Made by a program: the position numbers and the translations under genes. A stretch of DNA of 64,000 nucleotides, from NCBI GenBank assembly GCA_910591455.2, contig OU342824.1, forward strand, positions 1,211,001 to 1,275,000, given 5' to 3'. Below are positions 1 to 12,329 of the stretch, piece by piece. The notes beneath the pieces were generated by a model. The model searched no databases. It was not told where the DNA came from and saw only the letters and a program-made list of their open reading frames with translations. The first letter of the stretch is position 1, and each line of letters begins with the position of its first letter. The DNA is from Pholis gunnellus. Its lineage: Eukaryota > Chordata > Actinopteri > Perciformes > Pholidae.

Positions 1-197
1 TCGTGTTGGAATAAATGTTAAATATTTTACTCCAAAGTAGTAATGTGTTTTTGATACCTTGATTTTTTTGCATTAAATCATACTGGGATGTTTGCTGAAA
101 TTGATTGGATGTGGCACAGCCCTACCTAGAACATGTTCCACCAGCCGCCACTGGTCCCAGAGGTTCTCATTTGGATTGAGGTCTGGGGAACGTGAAG

Positions 198-1674
198 CAG
201 TGTTGCCAACTTAGCGACTTTCTCGCTAAGTCTGGTGACTTTCCAAACCCTCATAGCAACTTTTTTTGTCAGAAGCTACTAGTGACAAATCTAGCGACTT
301 TTTCTGGTGTTGTTGGAGACTTTTCCTGTTCATGACCAGCCACAAAAGGTGTACTTTTCTGGTGTTTTGGAGACTCTGACGTGAAAGCACGGATCGTTCT
401 TCGCCGTCCCAAAACACTCACAGGTAGCCAGTCTCACAGTAGCCCCTCGCGCAGCAGTCTGTTAGGAATTTAAGTTTTAAAGCGCTCCTAGCATGGATAT
501 TATGTGTTAAAATATGTTTACTTGTAGAAGGTTTAAACTAAAGGAGTTACTGAATGTATTGTGCACTGTGAGAGAAACCAGAGAATTTATGACACCGCCA
601 TTAAGTAATAAAAATCAGTGAGAGGGGGATGTTATTGAAAGGTTTCTGAGCACAGCCTTCAAGGAGGGAGGAATGGGTCAAGAAGATGGCCGACTGAAGT
701 CCGAAGGGTTCGGCCAATCACTGAGCTGATCGATTGGCTGAGAAATGTGAAACATGATACTTTTGAGAGACTAAGCAGGGACAAAGGATCTTCGAATTGC
801 AGAAGATCCTCAGACCTCCTCCTGGCCATGGGGCAGCCATACCTGTCTGTCGTGTGGCCCGAATGGGGCCTCATATTTCATGGAATATGATGTTTGTTTT
901 ATCATTCATGGTGTACTTCAGTTTGCATTTGTTTTGGCTTCTGTTAAATATTAAATACTTTTGACTTTAACCTGAACCATTTGATTCCGGCCCTGCTTGC
1001 TGATGGAAGAAAGAGAGCAGGAGGGGGGGCTGCTTCTTCTCCTCAGTGGTCTGCTTCTCCTCTGTTTGAGAAACGTTTGTCTTCAGTCCCAGCTACATTC
1101 AGAGCAGAAGAGAAGACCCACACTCTCCGCGTTATGTTTTACAAAGACATAAAAACATAAAAGCCATAATGACTTAAATATATTTTATTGAATTTGAAAA
1201 TGGTATGAACATTCTGGAACTGTTGGAATTTATAATATAACCATATTTAATCATTGCAACCATTAAACGCTGTCCCCACTGCTATATCATAAAAATCATA
1301 GTTATCAATATTAATTCAACATTTACCACCTAGAACACAAAACATTGTGCTTATTGTCTTGGATACCTGGGCAAATGTCGTGGGAACAGACAGTTCTCGT
1401 GACAGTGTCGAGGTCCCCCTTAAACTCTGTCACCCAAACATGGCCTGTACAGTTTCAAGGTTCCCTAAAACCACAACAGAGGAACGCTCATTTGTAGTTC
1501 TAAGCATATTTAGGGTGTTTTTGACTCACTTTTTGTCTCTCCCATGACGTTATTCCTCTCTCCTACAGCCCCCATTACAATTATGCAAATTAGGCGATGA
1601 CGTCATTTAGCGACTCCTAGCGACTTTTAGGACAGCCAATAGCTACTTTCCTTACTGAGGAGTTGGCAACACTG
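198..1674. mobile_element. Non-autonomous hAT transposon, 1477 bp, with perfect 8-bp target duplication
   Basis: The left end begins CAGTGTTGCCAAC (198-210) and the right end is its exact reverse complement, GTTGGCAACACTG (1662-1674). Both are flanked by ACGTGAAG (190-197 and 1675-1682), a perfect 8-bp duplication as expected for hAT elements. The subterminal region repeats AGCGACTTTCTCGCTAA-type motifs near both ends (for example about 212-250 and 1605-1630). No transposase reading frame is visible inside, so it would depend on an enzyme supplied elsewhere. It interrupts the Tc1 transposase and carries a 555-bp unit (524-1080) that also occurs alone at 7482-8030. A second left end of the same family is at 63428. 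Confidence 0.92.
524..1080. repeat. Unclassified ~555-bp dispersed repeat, copy 1 (inside hAT element)
   Basis: This stretch runs from AGAAGGTTTAAACTAAAGG to about GAGAAACGTTTG. It matches 7482-8030 almost base for base apart from small indels, while the sequence on either side differs between the two copies. It contains a purine-rich part (about 1005-1030) and no convincing protein domain; its short open frames contain stops or differ between copies. It is either a separate mobile unit inserted in the hAT element or a piece of that hAT family left on its own at 7.5 kb. Confidence 0.75.
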
Positions 1675-2378
1675 ACGTGAAGGCCAGTCAATGGCATCAA
1701 TGCCTTCGTCATCCAGGAACTGCCTACACTCTGTCCTGCACCAGGAGGAACCCAGGGCCCACTGCACCAGCTTAAGGTCTGACAATGGGTCTGAGGATAT
1801 CATCCAGTTTACCTAACAGCAGTCAGTTTACTGTTGGCTAGCACGTGGAGGTTCGTGCCACCCCCAATGCCTCCCCAGACTATCACTGACCCACCGCCAA
1901 AACAGTCATGCTGGATCATGTTGGGTCTCCAGACTCTTTCACGTCTGTCACATGTGCTAATTGCTAACCTGCTCTCATTTTTAAAAGAGAACGGGGCGCC
2001 AATGGCAAAACAGCCACTTCTGATATTCTCTGGCTAATGCCAATGGAGCTGCACTGTGCTGGTGCACAGGACCCACAAGAGGACGTCGGGCCCTCATGGA
2101 GTCTGTTTTTGACTGATGTGCCATCTTGGAGGAGCTGGACGACATGAGCAACCTGAATGGACTGCAGGTATCGCCTCAGTAGTGACAAGGGCACAAGCAA
2201 AATGCGAAACTAGAAAACAAAATCAGCTAGGACGGATAAGGAGAGAGAAAACCATTCCCTTTTCGGGGGTTGTCATGCTGTTGCCTCTCCTGTCCACCTG
2301 TTGTTGTTTTCATTTACACCAAAGCAGGTGAAACTATACAGATCGATATCCCAGAAGTTCAATTGACTTGGTGTTATA

Positions 2379-2747
2379 CAGGACTGTCTCAGAAAATTAG
2401 AATATTGTGATAATCCCCATACATGTGATTTAGTTTACTGAACCAAGCTGAGTGTTTTTCAAGGCTCAGGAAACCCTTGCAGGTGTTTCGAGTTAATTAG
2501 ACGATTCAAGTGATTAGTTGAATACCCTACTAGTATACTTTTTCATGATATTCTAATATTTAGAGATAGGATATTTGAGTTTTCTTAAGCTGTAAGCCAT
2601 AATCAGCAATATTAAAAGAATAAAAGGCTTGCAATATTTCAGTTGATTTGTAATGAATCCAGAATGCATGACATTTTTGTTTTTTTAATTGCATTACACA
2701 AAATAAAGAACTTTATCACAATATTCTAATTTTCTGAGACAGTCCTG
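2379..2747. mobile_element. Tc1/mariner-type MITE, 369 bp, TA target duplication, copy 1
   Basis: Terminal inverted repeats of more than 30 bp begin CAGGACTGTCTCAGAAAAT at the left and end ATTTTCTGAGACAGTCCTG at the right, flanked by TA (2377-2378 and 2748-2749). There is no coding capacity. A second copy at 24169-24537 has the same length and differs at only two positions that I could find. Confidence 0.9.
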
Positions 2748-2749
2748 TA

Positions 2750-3595
2750 CTTTGATGATGAAGTGTTCCCTTCATCTCTTTGAGCAGTTTAGATTGAAAC
2801 ATTTTAAAAATCCAGTATCATGGAAGAAACCACCAACTTTTCAAAATTCATTATATATTCCCTGATAGTAACACAGTGAGTAACAGCAATGTTAAAAAAT
2901 ATTTTTTAAATATTTGTTTTGGGAAATACTTTCTTTCCGAATGTGAGATGGGTCAAGATATGGTTAGGTTATCATGGAGACTGGAGTGGAAACAAGTCTG
3001 GCTCCGTCCAAAGTTAAAAAAGCTGATCATCTTCATCATCATGTTGTTTCTGACATTATACAGAAAGACAAACATTTAAAAATGTCAGTTTAAGGAATGA
3101 ATCAAAGGAGATACAATATATTAGTGAGCTTTAGAGATGTCTGTAAGCATATTTGTGACCTTTATAGTCAGGATTACTGTTTCACCCTTTATGCTAAGCT
3201 AGGCTAACCATTTCCTGACTCCAGCTCTGTAGTTAACATACAGACATGAGATAAATATCCATCTGAACATATTATTGCCACAACTTTCTTAGAAGAAAAG
3301 CTTTCGGGCGTGCTATTTTGATTGAAACTGTTACTGTGCTACCTTGCCCCAGTACCCAGGCTCCACCACTTTGTCCTGATTTGCTGTAAGGTATTATGCC
3401 TGCATTCTGGGAAGGAAAGAGCCATGTTGGCCAGGTTTGTATGGAATCAGGGTGCATTTCAGTAGTAGTTTCCACAATCCTCTTTGACTTCCCCTCGGAA
3501 CTTCCTCTCGGGGGAATCCCCGCTGCCATTTTAAGTGGCACTCTATTTCTCTGAAAAGTCAAGTAGACTTTAGTGAGATCGACCCTGTGAAGGCT

Positions 3596-3596
<1 letters not shown>
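2750..3596. other. No gene seen
   Basis: AT-rich sequence with only short open frames lacking recognisable motifs. It may be unique DNA. Confidence 0.5.

Positions 3597-3670
<74 letters not shown>
3597..3670. repeat. (AG)n microsatellite, about 37 units
   Basis: An uninterrupted AG tract followed by a short AACAAG doublet. The Leu-Ser repeat frame on the minus strand across it is an artefact of this tract. Confidence 0.97.
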
Positions 3671-3673
<3 letters not shown>

Positions 3674-3884
3674 AAGAACAAGACCTGGAATGCATTTGTG
3701 ATCTATCATGATTTCACCAACACAATGCACCATGGATGCTTTAGAGATTGTTAAGTTTAAGTACACACAATAAGCAGGGGCTTTAGAATTAGTCCTTGCC
3801 TTTCCTGATTATGAGACAATGGGCCCCTGGCATGCAAAACACAGCCATGCAAAAGGCCCCACCACCAGACTTTAGAGTTGTTAA

Positions 3885-4095
3885 GTCTTTTAGTTTAAGC
3901 TCTTTGTAGTCTTTATGTAACTCTCTGTGGTTCTGTGTCTCTTTGTGGCCATTTTGTGTCTCTTTGTCATTGTTTTTGTCTTTCTGTAGTTCTTTTTGGC
4001 TGTGGTTATTTGGCCCCTTTTTGTAGAGGTTTTGTAGTTGTTTTGTTTCTTTTTGTGGTTGTTTTGCCACTTTTTATAGTCATTTGTAATTCAAT
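3885..4095. repeat. Degenerate T/G-rich tandem repeat
   Basis: Imperfect units built on TCTTTGTGG, TTTTGTGTCTCTTTG and TTTTGTAGTTG recur through about 210 bp with irregular spacing of roughly 20-25 bp. All frames across it are low-complexity shadows. Confidence 0.7.
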
Positions 4096-4699
4096 TCTTA
4101 TTGTAATTCTGAAGCTGGTTGAATGTAGCTCGGCATGATTTTTGTTTAGAATTATCAAATAAATCAATCTGATTATCATGTGTCTCATTAACAGCACTGT
4201 CCTCTATTATTTAGCTGTTGACAGCATGAGAAGGGGCCTCAATTTCCCTTTCCTTGAACTTCCAACAGAGAAACTTATCATTTTGAAGGCTATAACCCTG
4301 AGCACATGGATATGTGACTATTACCAGTCAATGTCGCTGATCAACAGATCTATCAAAGCTGTTGATATGCAACCATCTTCAGACAAGCGTCACTGTGAGG
4401 CCTCACTGCTGACAAAGCTTTTTCGTAGGTGAGAGACTGTTCCACTGCATTTTTTAATCGCAGAGTTTGAGACATCACCTGCAGATTTTTAAGACGCCAT
4501 GAGAGCGTGCACATGTATAAAGTACAGCATGTGTGTGTGTCTCACTTCATCATTCTTGTTAGTTATGCAGATTTGGCATGAGCTGCACTCAGAATTGGGT
4601 TTTAATTCAATAATCGCTGTGGAGCTTCTTCCCGTTACAGTATTTTTAAACTCTCATTCCATTTGTTTCCTCTCACTTACTTTCTAATACACTGTCCAA
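4096..4699. other. No gene seen
   Basis: Unique-looking AT-rich DNA; open frames of 60-85 codons show no recognisable domain. Confidence 0.5.
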
Positions 4700-5820
4700 C
4701 AGTGGCGGGCCGTGCATTTTATACCTGGGCCTTCACTGCTGAAATACCACCTTATAACCACATGATGGCGCCACAGCTAGGGTTATTCTTTCTTTCTTGG
4801 GCTGTAACTATATAACGTTACGTATTTGTATTAAACCGTTCGGTACGAGGCTTAAAAACCGAACAAAACGTTTGAATAATACTAGTGCATTTGGAAAATG
4901 CAGAAGCTTAAATTGTAGGAAATATAATGTTTTCTGCTCTCACTAGGAGACAGCGGTCTGTGTGACCTCTGAACCGGAACAAAAACAGCTGATGCCCCGC
5001 AAGTGTTCCGGGAGGCTAGGCTAACTAGCTTAACGGAAAAACAACAGCAGTGACACGCATTCTGCAACACACTCAAGGGCCATTTAGATATTAGATGTAA
5101 AAAAACGAACCAGTTGACTTACCAAATGCTGATCACATCCTCTTTTCTTTGTTGACAAAGAGTTTAATCCCACGGTTAAATCCCAACTCACAAATCCGTT
5201 TATCTTCCAGTTTCAGCCATTGAGTGTTAAAAAACAAAGCTAGGTAAAATTAAAAAAAAATCTACACCAAGCAAAATGCAAAAAACATCATAATTTCATT
5301 CATATATTTCAATATGAACTCTTACTACTTGACTGCTGTAAATTTCGTTTCAAAATAGTCACGTGCTCGCCCACTGACCAATCACAGCACAGAATCTCAC
5401 TGCAGCGCTGCTGCTAATGCTGATGTAGCTGTAGGCCTGCAGGCCACTCTGGCGCGTCCAAGAATCTCAAACTAAAGATCTGATTGGTTGAAGACTATGC
5501 CAATCAACAATATCGTCCCCATTCACTTAAACTGCACATGGAGGCACTGGTGAGTCTGCAGGCTTGGGGCCTCTCTTCTACCCAGAGACACAGAGGTGAA
5601 ATCTGATTGGATAAAAGCTCTACTTAAAACAAGCTGCACTGGAAGCAGAGCAACTGAGGAAGACAGTAGCTGTGCAATGAGAAAATAAGATAATGGGAAA
5701 AATATTTTTATAAATTATAATACATGTAGTGTATTTAAGAAAAAATATTAAATTATAAAATAGCTATAAATTTGTGATTCTGTTTAGGCCAGCAGAGAAG
5801 ACTTTGCAGGCCCGCCACTG
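4700..5820 (-). mobile_element. hAT transposon deletion derivative, 1121 bp (family B, copy 1)
   Basis: The ends are CAGTGGCGGGC (4700) and GCCCGCCACTG (ending 5820). They are flanked by CTGTCCAA (4692-4699) and CTGTCCAC (5821-5828), a 7/8 match to an 8-bp duplication. The right half, read on the minus strand, is collinear with the left parts of the copies at 46407 and 62581. At about 5125-5178 the minus strand still holds a short relic of the transposase C-terminus (FVNKEKRM then stop), matching the end of the domain seen at 63028-63259. The rest of the transposase is deleted. Confidence 0.88.
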
Positions 5821-6453
5821 CTGTCCACCTTTTCTTAACCAATCCCTGCCTTTCACCATGAGGCTGTCAGTCTGTCACACACAAACACACACAAACACAC
5901 ATTGAGGTCATTTAGTGAGATGTGAGTCCTCTCTCATCCAACCGGCTCCTGGGTTATTGATAAACACTTATTGCGCAGCCAGCCATTGTGAATTGTGGGT
6001 AAGTCCTGGCGGAACCTTCTGGTGGCAACACCATTTTTCTTGATGACAGCTCACATAGATGCTGTCCTGTTCTCTGCCTCACCTTCTCTTTCTTTTTTTT
6101 TTAAAGCTCACATTCTTCAAGGAGCAGCGAGCCAGATAAGAAGAAGTCGCTGCACAGATGACGTAGAAAACAATGCAAGTTTGTTTGTGTGCCATCTCCT
6201 CTCTCAATACTCCTACTTCTCCATTAATCAGCATTAGCTAAATCTGATCAGTTCTGAATGAAGAGAGATGAATTGTTATGTCTAATTTCTGCATGATATC
6301 CCATTGAGTCCAGGTTTCTCTCACTGTCAACCACGAGCACTACTAGAATCTCAATCTACCATTGTGAAAAGGGTCATATTTGAGCTCAGACTTAATTTTC
6401 TGACTCAGTGCTTAAGGTTCCAATGGCATGGTGGTAGTGGGTTATATATATAT
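5821..6453. other. No gene seen
   Basis: Unique-looking DNA with a short CA-rich patch at 5878-5902. Confidence 0.5.
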
Positions 6454-6545
6454 TAGTGCTGGGCAAGTTAACGCGTTATTATCGGGTTAACGCATTAAAT
6501 AAGTAATGCCGGCAATTATTATTAAAAAATTAAACATTTCTCCTT
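6454..6545 (+). mobile_element. hAT-like transposon end fragment
   Basis: TAGTGCTGGGCAAG followed by GTTAACGCGTTATTATCGGG and GTTAACGCATTAA repeats has the form of a fish hAT terminus. A related but different end, inverted, lies at 39600-39675. No matching right end or 8-bp duplication was found here. Confidence 0.5.
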
Positions 6546-6683
6546 TAGTGTAATCTCTGCTGAGGCAACACACATGTAGTCATTATTTACTCTTCTGCCC
6601 TCTTTTCTTTCCTTTGTTTAGGGAAGTAGCCTCTTTGAATGAGCACGAGGCTCATTCAAACGATTCATAAATATCTGTGATCA

Positions 6684-7465
6684 CTGGTGGAAAGTAACTT
6701 AGCAGATTTGCTCAAATACTGGAGTGAAGAACTCAGACAGAGGTTTGCAAAAGTTCACAAGCACTTTTATTTGAGAAATGTGTGGTGAGAGTAAATCCGG
6801 GGATTGTCGTTGAGCGGGGTCAGGCAGAGAGACCTGAGCTGTTGGCTGGGAAGCAGACCGAGGTGCTGGGCTGGGAATGGACCTGAGGCACATGAAAATA
6901 CAAGATTATGCAGAGTTCAGGCAAACACGAGAATTTAACTTACTGAAGGTGGAAACTGGCCGCAGCGTTAGCACCTAGTTGGCAAACTGAACGATCTGGC
7001 GAAGGCTCAAGTGTACAGCCGCTGTAGGAGCTTGATGAGTGGATGGATCACAGGTGTGCAGGTGGAGTGAGATGAGGTGCCACGCCGAGACAAACACACA
7101 CAGACAGAGAGAGAACAAATAGAAGACCAACAGGAAACACAGGGAAGGGGTAAACAACAGTAAACACTTGGAACTAAAGGTGCAGTCGGTAGCTGATCTC
7201 TGCCAGGTGTGTCTGCAAAGACCACCGCTGTATTGCATGATTAATACGACCCCTTTAGCCACCAATGGGCTGTAAGGCGTCTTAAAACACACCCACAATA
7301 TTATGCACTTTGTTGCAGCACAATGCAAGATTAGCCAAGGACAGACAGAGGTGCACACTCCCTCAATCACCGATTGATTTCATGCTTTTTAATTCAATGA
7401 TACTTCGTATATTGTGCTTTTTACTTCATTTAGTTCAAAGCTTTAGTTACTTTGCAGGTTTTTTT
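6684..7465. repeat. Dispersed repeat with AGTAACTT/TTTAGTTACTTTGCA ends, interrupted
   Basis: The left piece (6684-6722, GGTGGAAAGTAACTTAGCAG) and right piece (about 7396-7462, ending CTTTAGTTACTTTGCAGG) resemble the two sides of one repeat whose middle is better kept at 44536-44670. The 6723-7395 stretch between them has no recognisable gene; it holds a moderately G/C-rich patch and looks inserted or replaced. The assignment is by shared words only. Confidence 0.4.
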
Positions 7466-7481
7466 TGCAGGTAAAAAAATA

Positions 7482-8030
7482 GAAGGTTTAAACTAAAGGA
7501 GTTACGGAATGTATTGTGAACTGTGAGAGAAAGCAGAGAATTTATGACACCGCCATTAATTAAGTAATAAAGATCAGTGTGAGGGGGATGTTGCTGAAGA
7601 GTTTCTGAGCACAGCCTTCAAGGAGGGAGGAATGGGTCAAGAAGATGGCCGACTGAAGTCCGAAGGGTTCGACCAATCACTGAGCTTATCGATTGGCTGA
7701 GAAATGTGAAACATGATACTTTTGAGAGACTCAGCAGGGACAAAGGATCTTCGAATTGCAGAAGATCCTCAGACCTCCTCCTGGCCAATCTGTCGTGTGG
7801 TGTGAACGGGGCCTCATATTTCATGGAATATTATATTTGTTTTACTGTCGATAGTGTAATTCAGTTTGCATTTGTTTTAGCTTCTGTTAAGAATATGAAA
7901 TACTTTTGATTTTAACCTGAACCATTTGATTCCGGCCCTGCTTGCTGATGGAAGAAAGAGAGCAGGAGGGGGAGGGGGGGGGGCTTCTTCTCCTCAGTGT
8001 TCTTCTTCTCCTCTGTTTGAGAAACTTTTG
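7482..8030. repeat. Unclassified ~555-bp dispersed repeat, copy 2
   Basis: Near-identical to 524-1080 from AGAAGGTTTAAACTAAAGG to GAGAAACTTTTG, with small differences including a shorter segment near 7785 and a longer G-run at 7969-7984. The flanks do not match those of copy 1, so the shared ends mark the repeat boundaries. Confidence 0.75.
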
Positions 8031-8207
8031 AACACAACAATATGCTAGTATCCCCTTCAGACAGTCTGACGGACACAGAACTCTTTCTGGATGAGACAGA
8101 GCTCAGGGAAAGTGTTGTGTGCTGCTTCACATCAGATATGGAAAACCAAAACTAACTGATCTAACTCAACAAATTCAAAGGAGGACAAAGGCACATGTTC
8201 TTACTAT

Positions 8208-8730
8208 CAGTGTTGTAGTACTCGAGATTGGTCGAGAGACATGGTCTCAAGACCAGCTTGTCTTGAAACTGCCTGCATTTTTATTTGGTCTTGTTTCCAT
8301 CTCAGACAAAGAGGAGATTTTATTTCTAGACTGGTCAAGGGTGTCTGATTTATTTATTAAATCATCACTGTAATTGCTCATAGAAAAAAAAGAATTCCCA
8401 CACATGAAATTCACCATTTTATCAAGACATTTCTCATGTTACCTTTTACATACACACATTATACAGTACATTTGCAAAAAAAATAATGATTTTCATTTGC
8501 TTTCTGTGAGGGATTTTATGGGAATGTGGATATTTCTGTGAAATAGGAGGAGTGCTTGTGGTTTGCTTTTTCCACATTTGGTGTGTGTCTCGTACTGGTT
8601 TGGTCTGGTCTTGACTTGGTCTTGCCTGCCTTGATATTTACTTAGTCTTAACCCCTCAAAGTCTTGGTCTTGTCTCGGTCTCCATGTACTTTGGTCTTGA
8701 TCATGACTTGGTCTTGACTCATTGAAGGGG
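8208..8730. repeat. Degenerate repeat rich in CTTGGTCTTG words, possibly hAT-derived
   Basis: Starts CAGTGTTGTAGTACTCGAG, a hAT-like terminus, and ends with several imperfect copies of CTTGGTCTTGACTTGG (about 8595-8725). No clean right terminus or 8-bp duplication was found. Confidence 0.4.
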
Positions 8731-11700
8731 AGACATCCCCTTTAATGAGTCCCCCAGAAACTTGAGCTTCTACATATGCACAAATCATATGCACATTTAA
8801 AAATTAAGCCTAAGAGTTTCACCACACAAATAATATTACCACACAATTAGTGTGATACAGCGTAATGTTTATCACTGACGTTTATGGATGAGTTTTATAG
8901 GTGCGGGTGCTCTGCCATTGGGATTGACCAGCAGTCAGCCTCGGCCACTCCATTAATCACCTTTGCCAGGACCCCTCCTTCAGGGGAGTGACGGCCCTGA
9001 GCGAGACACCGGGGATACATTTAATGGTGACACACAGCTCGTTAGATCCCAAGAGGTCAGACACTCTGCGTTTGTTACCGGCCACTTCGTCCCTGTAATG
9101 GACACTGGGGCATTTGCAGGGTGGGCGGGTGGGAGGGCCTTTTGGGGGACAGAGATTTGTGCTGCCCTGCAAAGTCCCGTTCAGTTTGCTGAGGCGTGTT
9201 CCGATGGGAATGCCCAAGCTGTCTGGGATGTGATTGGAGGATGACCTTGAAGGGGTAGTTGGCGTTTTCTTGAGGGGAAAGTGAGATTAATACAGAGCTG
9301 TTAATGTTTGTGCCGTCCATAGATCTCTTTCTCTGCCTCCCTTTCATTTCGCCATGTTTGGCTCCTTCTATTTTTTTTCCTCCGTTTCCCTGATTGATGG
9401 CAGAGCCTGGAAGTCCAGTCTGCTCAAAATCACTTTACTTCACCCTTCTGCAAACTTCCAGCCAACCCGCTCGCAGCTGAAAACCTGCAGACACAAAGCA
9501 GTTAGTCGTCTTCAAGTTGAGCAGCTCTGAGTTAACTAACTCGCCTAATGAACCTCACAGATTAGCTTTGGTTGGCCAAGGCTTGTGCAGTGATTTATGA
9601 TTGGCCAGTGAGGGATCCAGCAGTGATCCATCATGGTTGGAGAAGGCGATCATTGAGATGAATGGATCTGCTCTGGATTCACTCATTATCTCAGTGGCGG
9701 GATTTATGCCCGACCCTTCATCTTCAATTACACCAGCACTTCCACACCATCAACGTTCGCATGGACCGTGATGAATAATCATCAGTCGAGGGATTTCTAA
9801 TTGCTCTTCTCAGAGTTTATTGAAGATTGTTGATGAGAGGAAGTTTTCATGGGGGCATACTGACATCAAGTTGTTCTTTGGAGCTTATGTTTTTCTTTAT
9901 GAATATGCATGCAGTGTTGGTTTCAGATTTATAGGCTGCTGTCAAACTCAAATTTGAGGATGCACCTCACATTGGATAACCAATGTATAGTTATTATCCA
10001 GATAGGGCCAGTTTTGAGTTCTAACTGCTGTATTCACAACTGGAGCTGAAAAATACCTAATAAGAGGACATCAGTGATGGGATAACTGCATTTAATGGCT
10101 TGAATATTGGACAGTATAGAAAGAAAGTGTTTATTAACAATTTGATTTTGTAAGGAGACCCATACGAGATATTTTGTGTGTGCTATCATTCTGTTGACAA
10201 TATCTATTTCATGATGGCAGCATCAGAAATAAAAAATGAAATAACATATTTTTTTCATGCTGCAGTTTAACCTCTTTTCTGCTGTTTTGTGACATTTTGA
10301 AGAGGAGAATGTCCCAAGTGAGACAGAGACTCCAGCCTCAGGAGGATCCTGATGTTCATTTAGCCAACAAAGGCAGGTGGAACAATCACAAGAGTTGGCA
10401 AAAAAAACAAAAAAAACTGAAGCAATAAAAAACTTCCAGTCCACTAAAAGACCTCAGTCTTTTAAAAAAAGAGTAATTTAAAAGGTGATCACAAGAGTTT
10501 TAGAATAACACAGATGCATTTGTGCTCAGCTAGCTCGAACAAAGTCTTTTCAGATATGTAGCAATTAGCTTATCACACATTAACTCATATTCCACAATTG
10601 ATACCCACAATCATATGTAAGTTTGTTTTAGATTTAGCAGTATACTTTAACAACTTAGCAATCCCAAAACTCACCTGTTAACACAAGACACACATCAGTC
10701 TCATGGGCAGCTGCACTAACTCACAATCTACAACAGGGTCTACTGAATTAGTTTGTAACACAGAACCATCTGAGAAGCCATCATTGGAAACTGTTTGGAA
10801 AAAGGAAGGCTTTTAAAAAAAATACTTGGTAGGTGATTGGATGAACCATCACTCTTACTGAAGCCATTCGGGAGAAGAGAGAAAACCTGTTTTCCATCTA
10901 GAAAAGCCTTCAGTGTCGTTCTCTTCTGTAGAAATACTCTCTAGTTCTGAGAGAACTGATGCTATAGCAGCGTCTACACTAACCTCTTCAGGAACAACAA
11001 TGTCTCACACACACATAAGCCACGCCCCTAGCTGCCAGTAGCTCCTCACAAAACACTGATTGGTCCGTTCTCTTGCTCACCGGACACAAACATTACTTCT
11101 TGGTACAAGATGGATTATTATGTGAAACATGATGAAGTGATCTCATGTCAGTCACCACGGTATGCTACTAAAAACACTACAACAACAACAATAATATAAT
11201 TATTAAAGTCAGGGGAGCACTGTCAGAGAGCTCCAGAATGGGATAAAACAACATATCTATTTGATTCTGATTTTTAAGTATTGATTTACTGACATTAGAA
11301 GAACTGTCTTTTTTCAATGAATCCTTAAGTGAATCTCATAACTCAGAACCTGCGTTCTGTGATAGCCCCTGTTGTTGCCACAAACACTGCTAGTCGTACA
11401 CATTGCCTCGTGAAGTTGGAGGCATTGCTGTCAGGAGTCAAACCGGTCACTGTGGTGATGGGTGAGTGTTTTTACCTCAACACAACAGACATGTCTGCCT
11501 GTCGTCATATCGATTTCTACGGTTTTGTCCAAGGACACAGCATGTGTAAAGTACAAGACCTTGACGAGTCCCGGCTTGCTCCAGTTTACACTGGATCCGT
11601 AGATGATTGCTTACACTCTGTGTCTGGCTGTTTACCGGTGTGTGTGTGTGTGTCTGTGCAAGACACAGTGTTTGCTTGTACATGTCTGCTCAGTAATCTC

Positions 11701-12329
11701 TAAATATATTTCCACAATTTGGTATGAGTATATCTGTGTTTGCGCATGTGTGCAACTGTCTCGTCTGTGTGTGTGTGTGTTTATCTCTTGCCACTGCTGT
11801 CACTTCTGTAATCCTCAAAACGTCTGGCCGGCCAAGGAAGAAAAAAAGGAAAAAAAAGAAGGGGGAAGCAGCGTGTCAGGCCAAAGAGTGAAAGGTGCTA
11901 TTAATCATATATCTTGTCAGAAAATGAGCAACTCAGTGATGAGCACACACACAAACACACATTTTAACAATTTATTTATGTCCGCAGGGAGAAGAACGAT
12001 ACAAGGACACAAATATTAAAAGTGCCGTAGGATACGTTCACTAAATCAGGGACCAGGGACAGGTCTTCACAGATAAACGTAGTAGTCCTACTCAGCTCTA
12101 AAGGGTATAAGTTGCCGCATCCCCGCCGTACAGCGACTGCCAATGATAGCAGAGAGAAAATAGTACATCCCACACTCACACCCAGACTGCTATAGTGAAG
12201 AAAGGAGAATTAAGAGTAAACAATGGGTAGGTATGGGTATATGTGTGCATAGTCTATGTTGGCATTTACATGGATCTATTTATATGTGGATCTTTGTCCA
12301 CCAGGAGATTCAGCCTCCCATCGTGTCTC
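8731..12329. other. Mostly unique-looking DNA, no gene supported
   Basis: The longest frames (up to 138 codons, e.g. 11329-11703 and 11603-12019) run through GT-rich tracts at about 11636-11665 and 11767-11782 and show no domain. The stretches 8880-9260 and 9590-9790 have less low-complexity sequence than their surroundings, but I cannot show that they are conserved. Confidence 0.5.

Larger units (their letters stand above)
140..2000 (-). pseudogene. Tc1/mariner-like (IS630 superfamily) transposase pseudogene, split by a hAT insertion
   Basis: Read on the minus strand, about 1866-1945 encodes a stretch containing HDCFGGGSVIVWGGIGGG, and about 1800-1865 gives LHVLANSKLTAVR. Across the insertion, 1683-1720 joins to 148-189 to give DDEGIDAIDWPSRSPDLNPNENLW. 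These are the hallmark Tc1 transposase motifs, including the region with the final catalytic Glu. The gene is dead: there is a stop after the TAVR segment, and after VQD at about 1737 the codons that normally follow the second catalytic Asp are missing. A 1.48 kb hAT element (198-1674) interrupts the SPDLN block. Tc1 transposase cuts and pastes its own element at TA dinucleotides. The N-terminal DNA-binding part and both terminal inverted repeats were not recognised, so the element ends are unknown. 2001-2376 may be flanking Tc1 sequence but shows no clear domain. Confidence 0.85.

Noticed and set aside
3272..3766. 164-codon minus-strand frame with a long Leu-Ser run
   Set aside because: The run is the (AG)n microsatellite read on the other strand, and the flanks show no domain.
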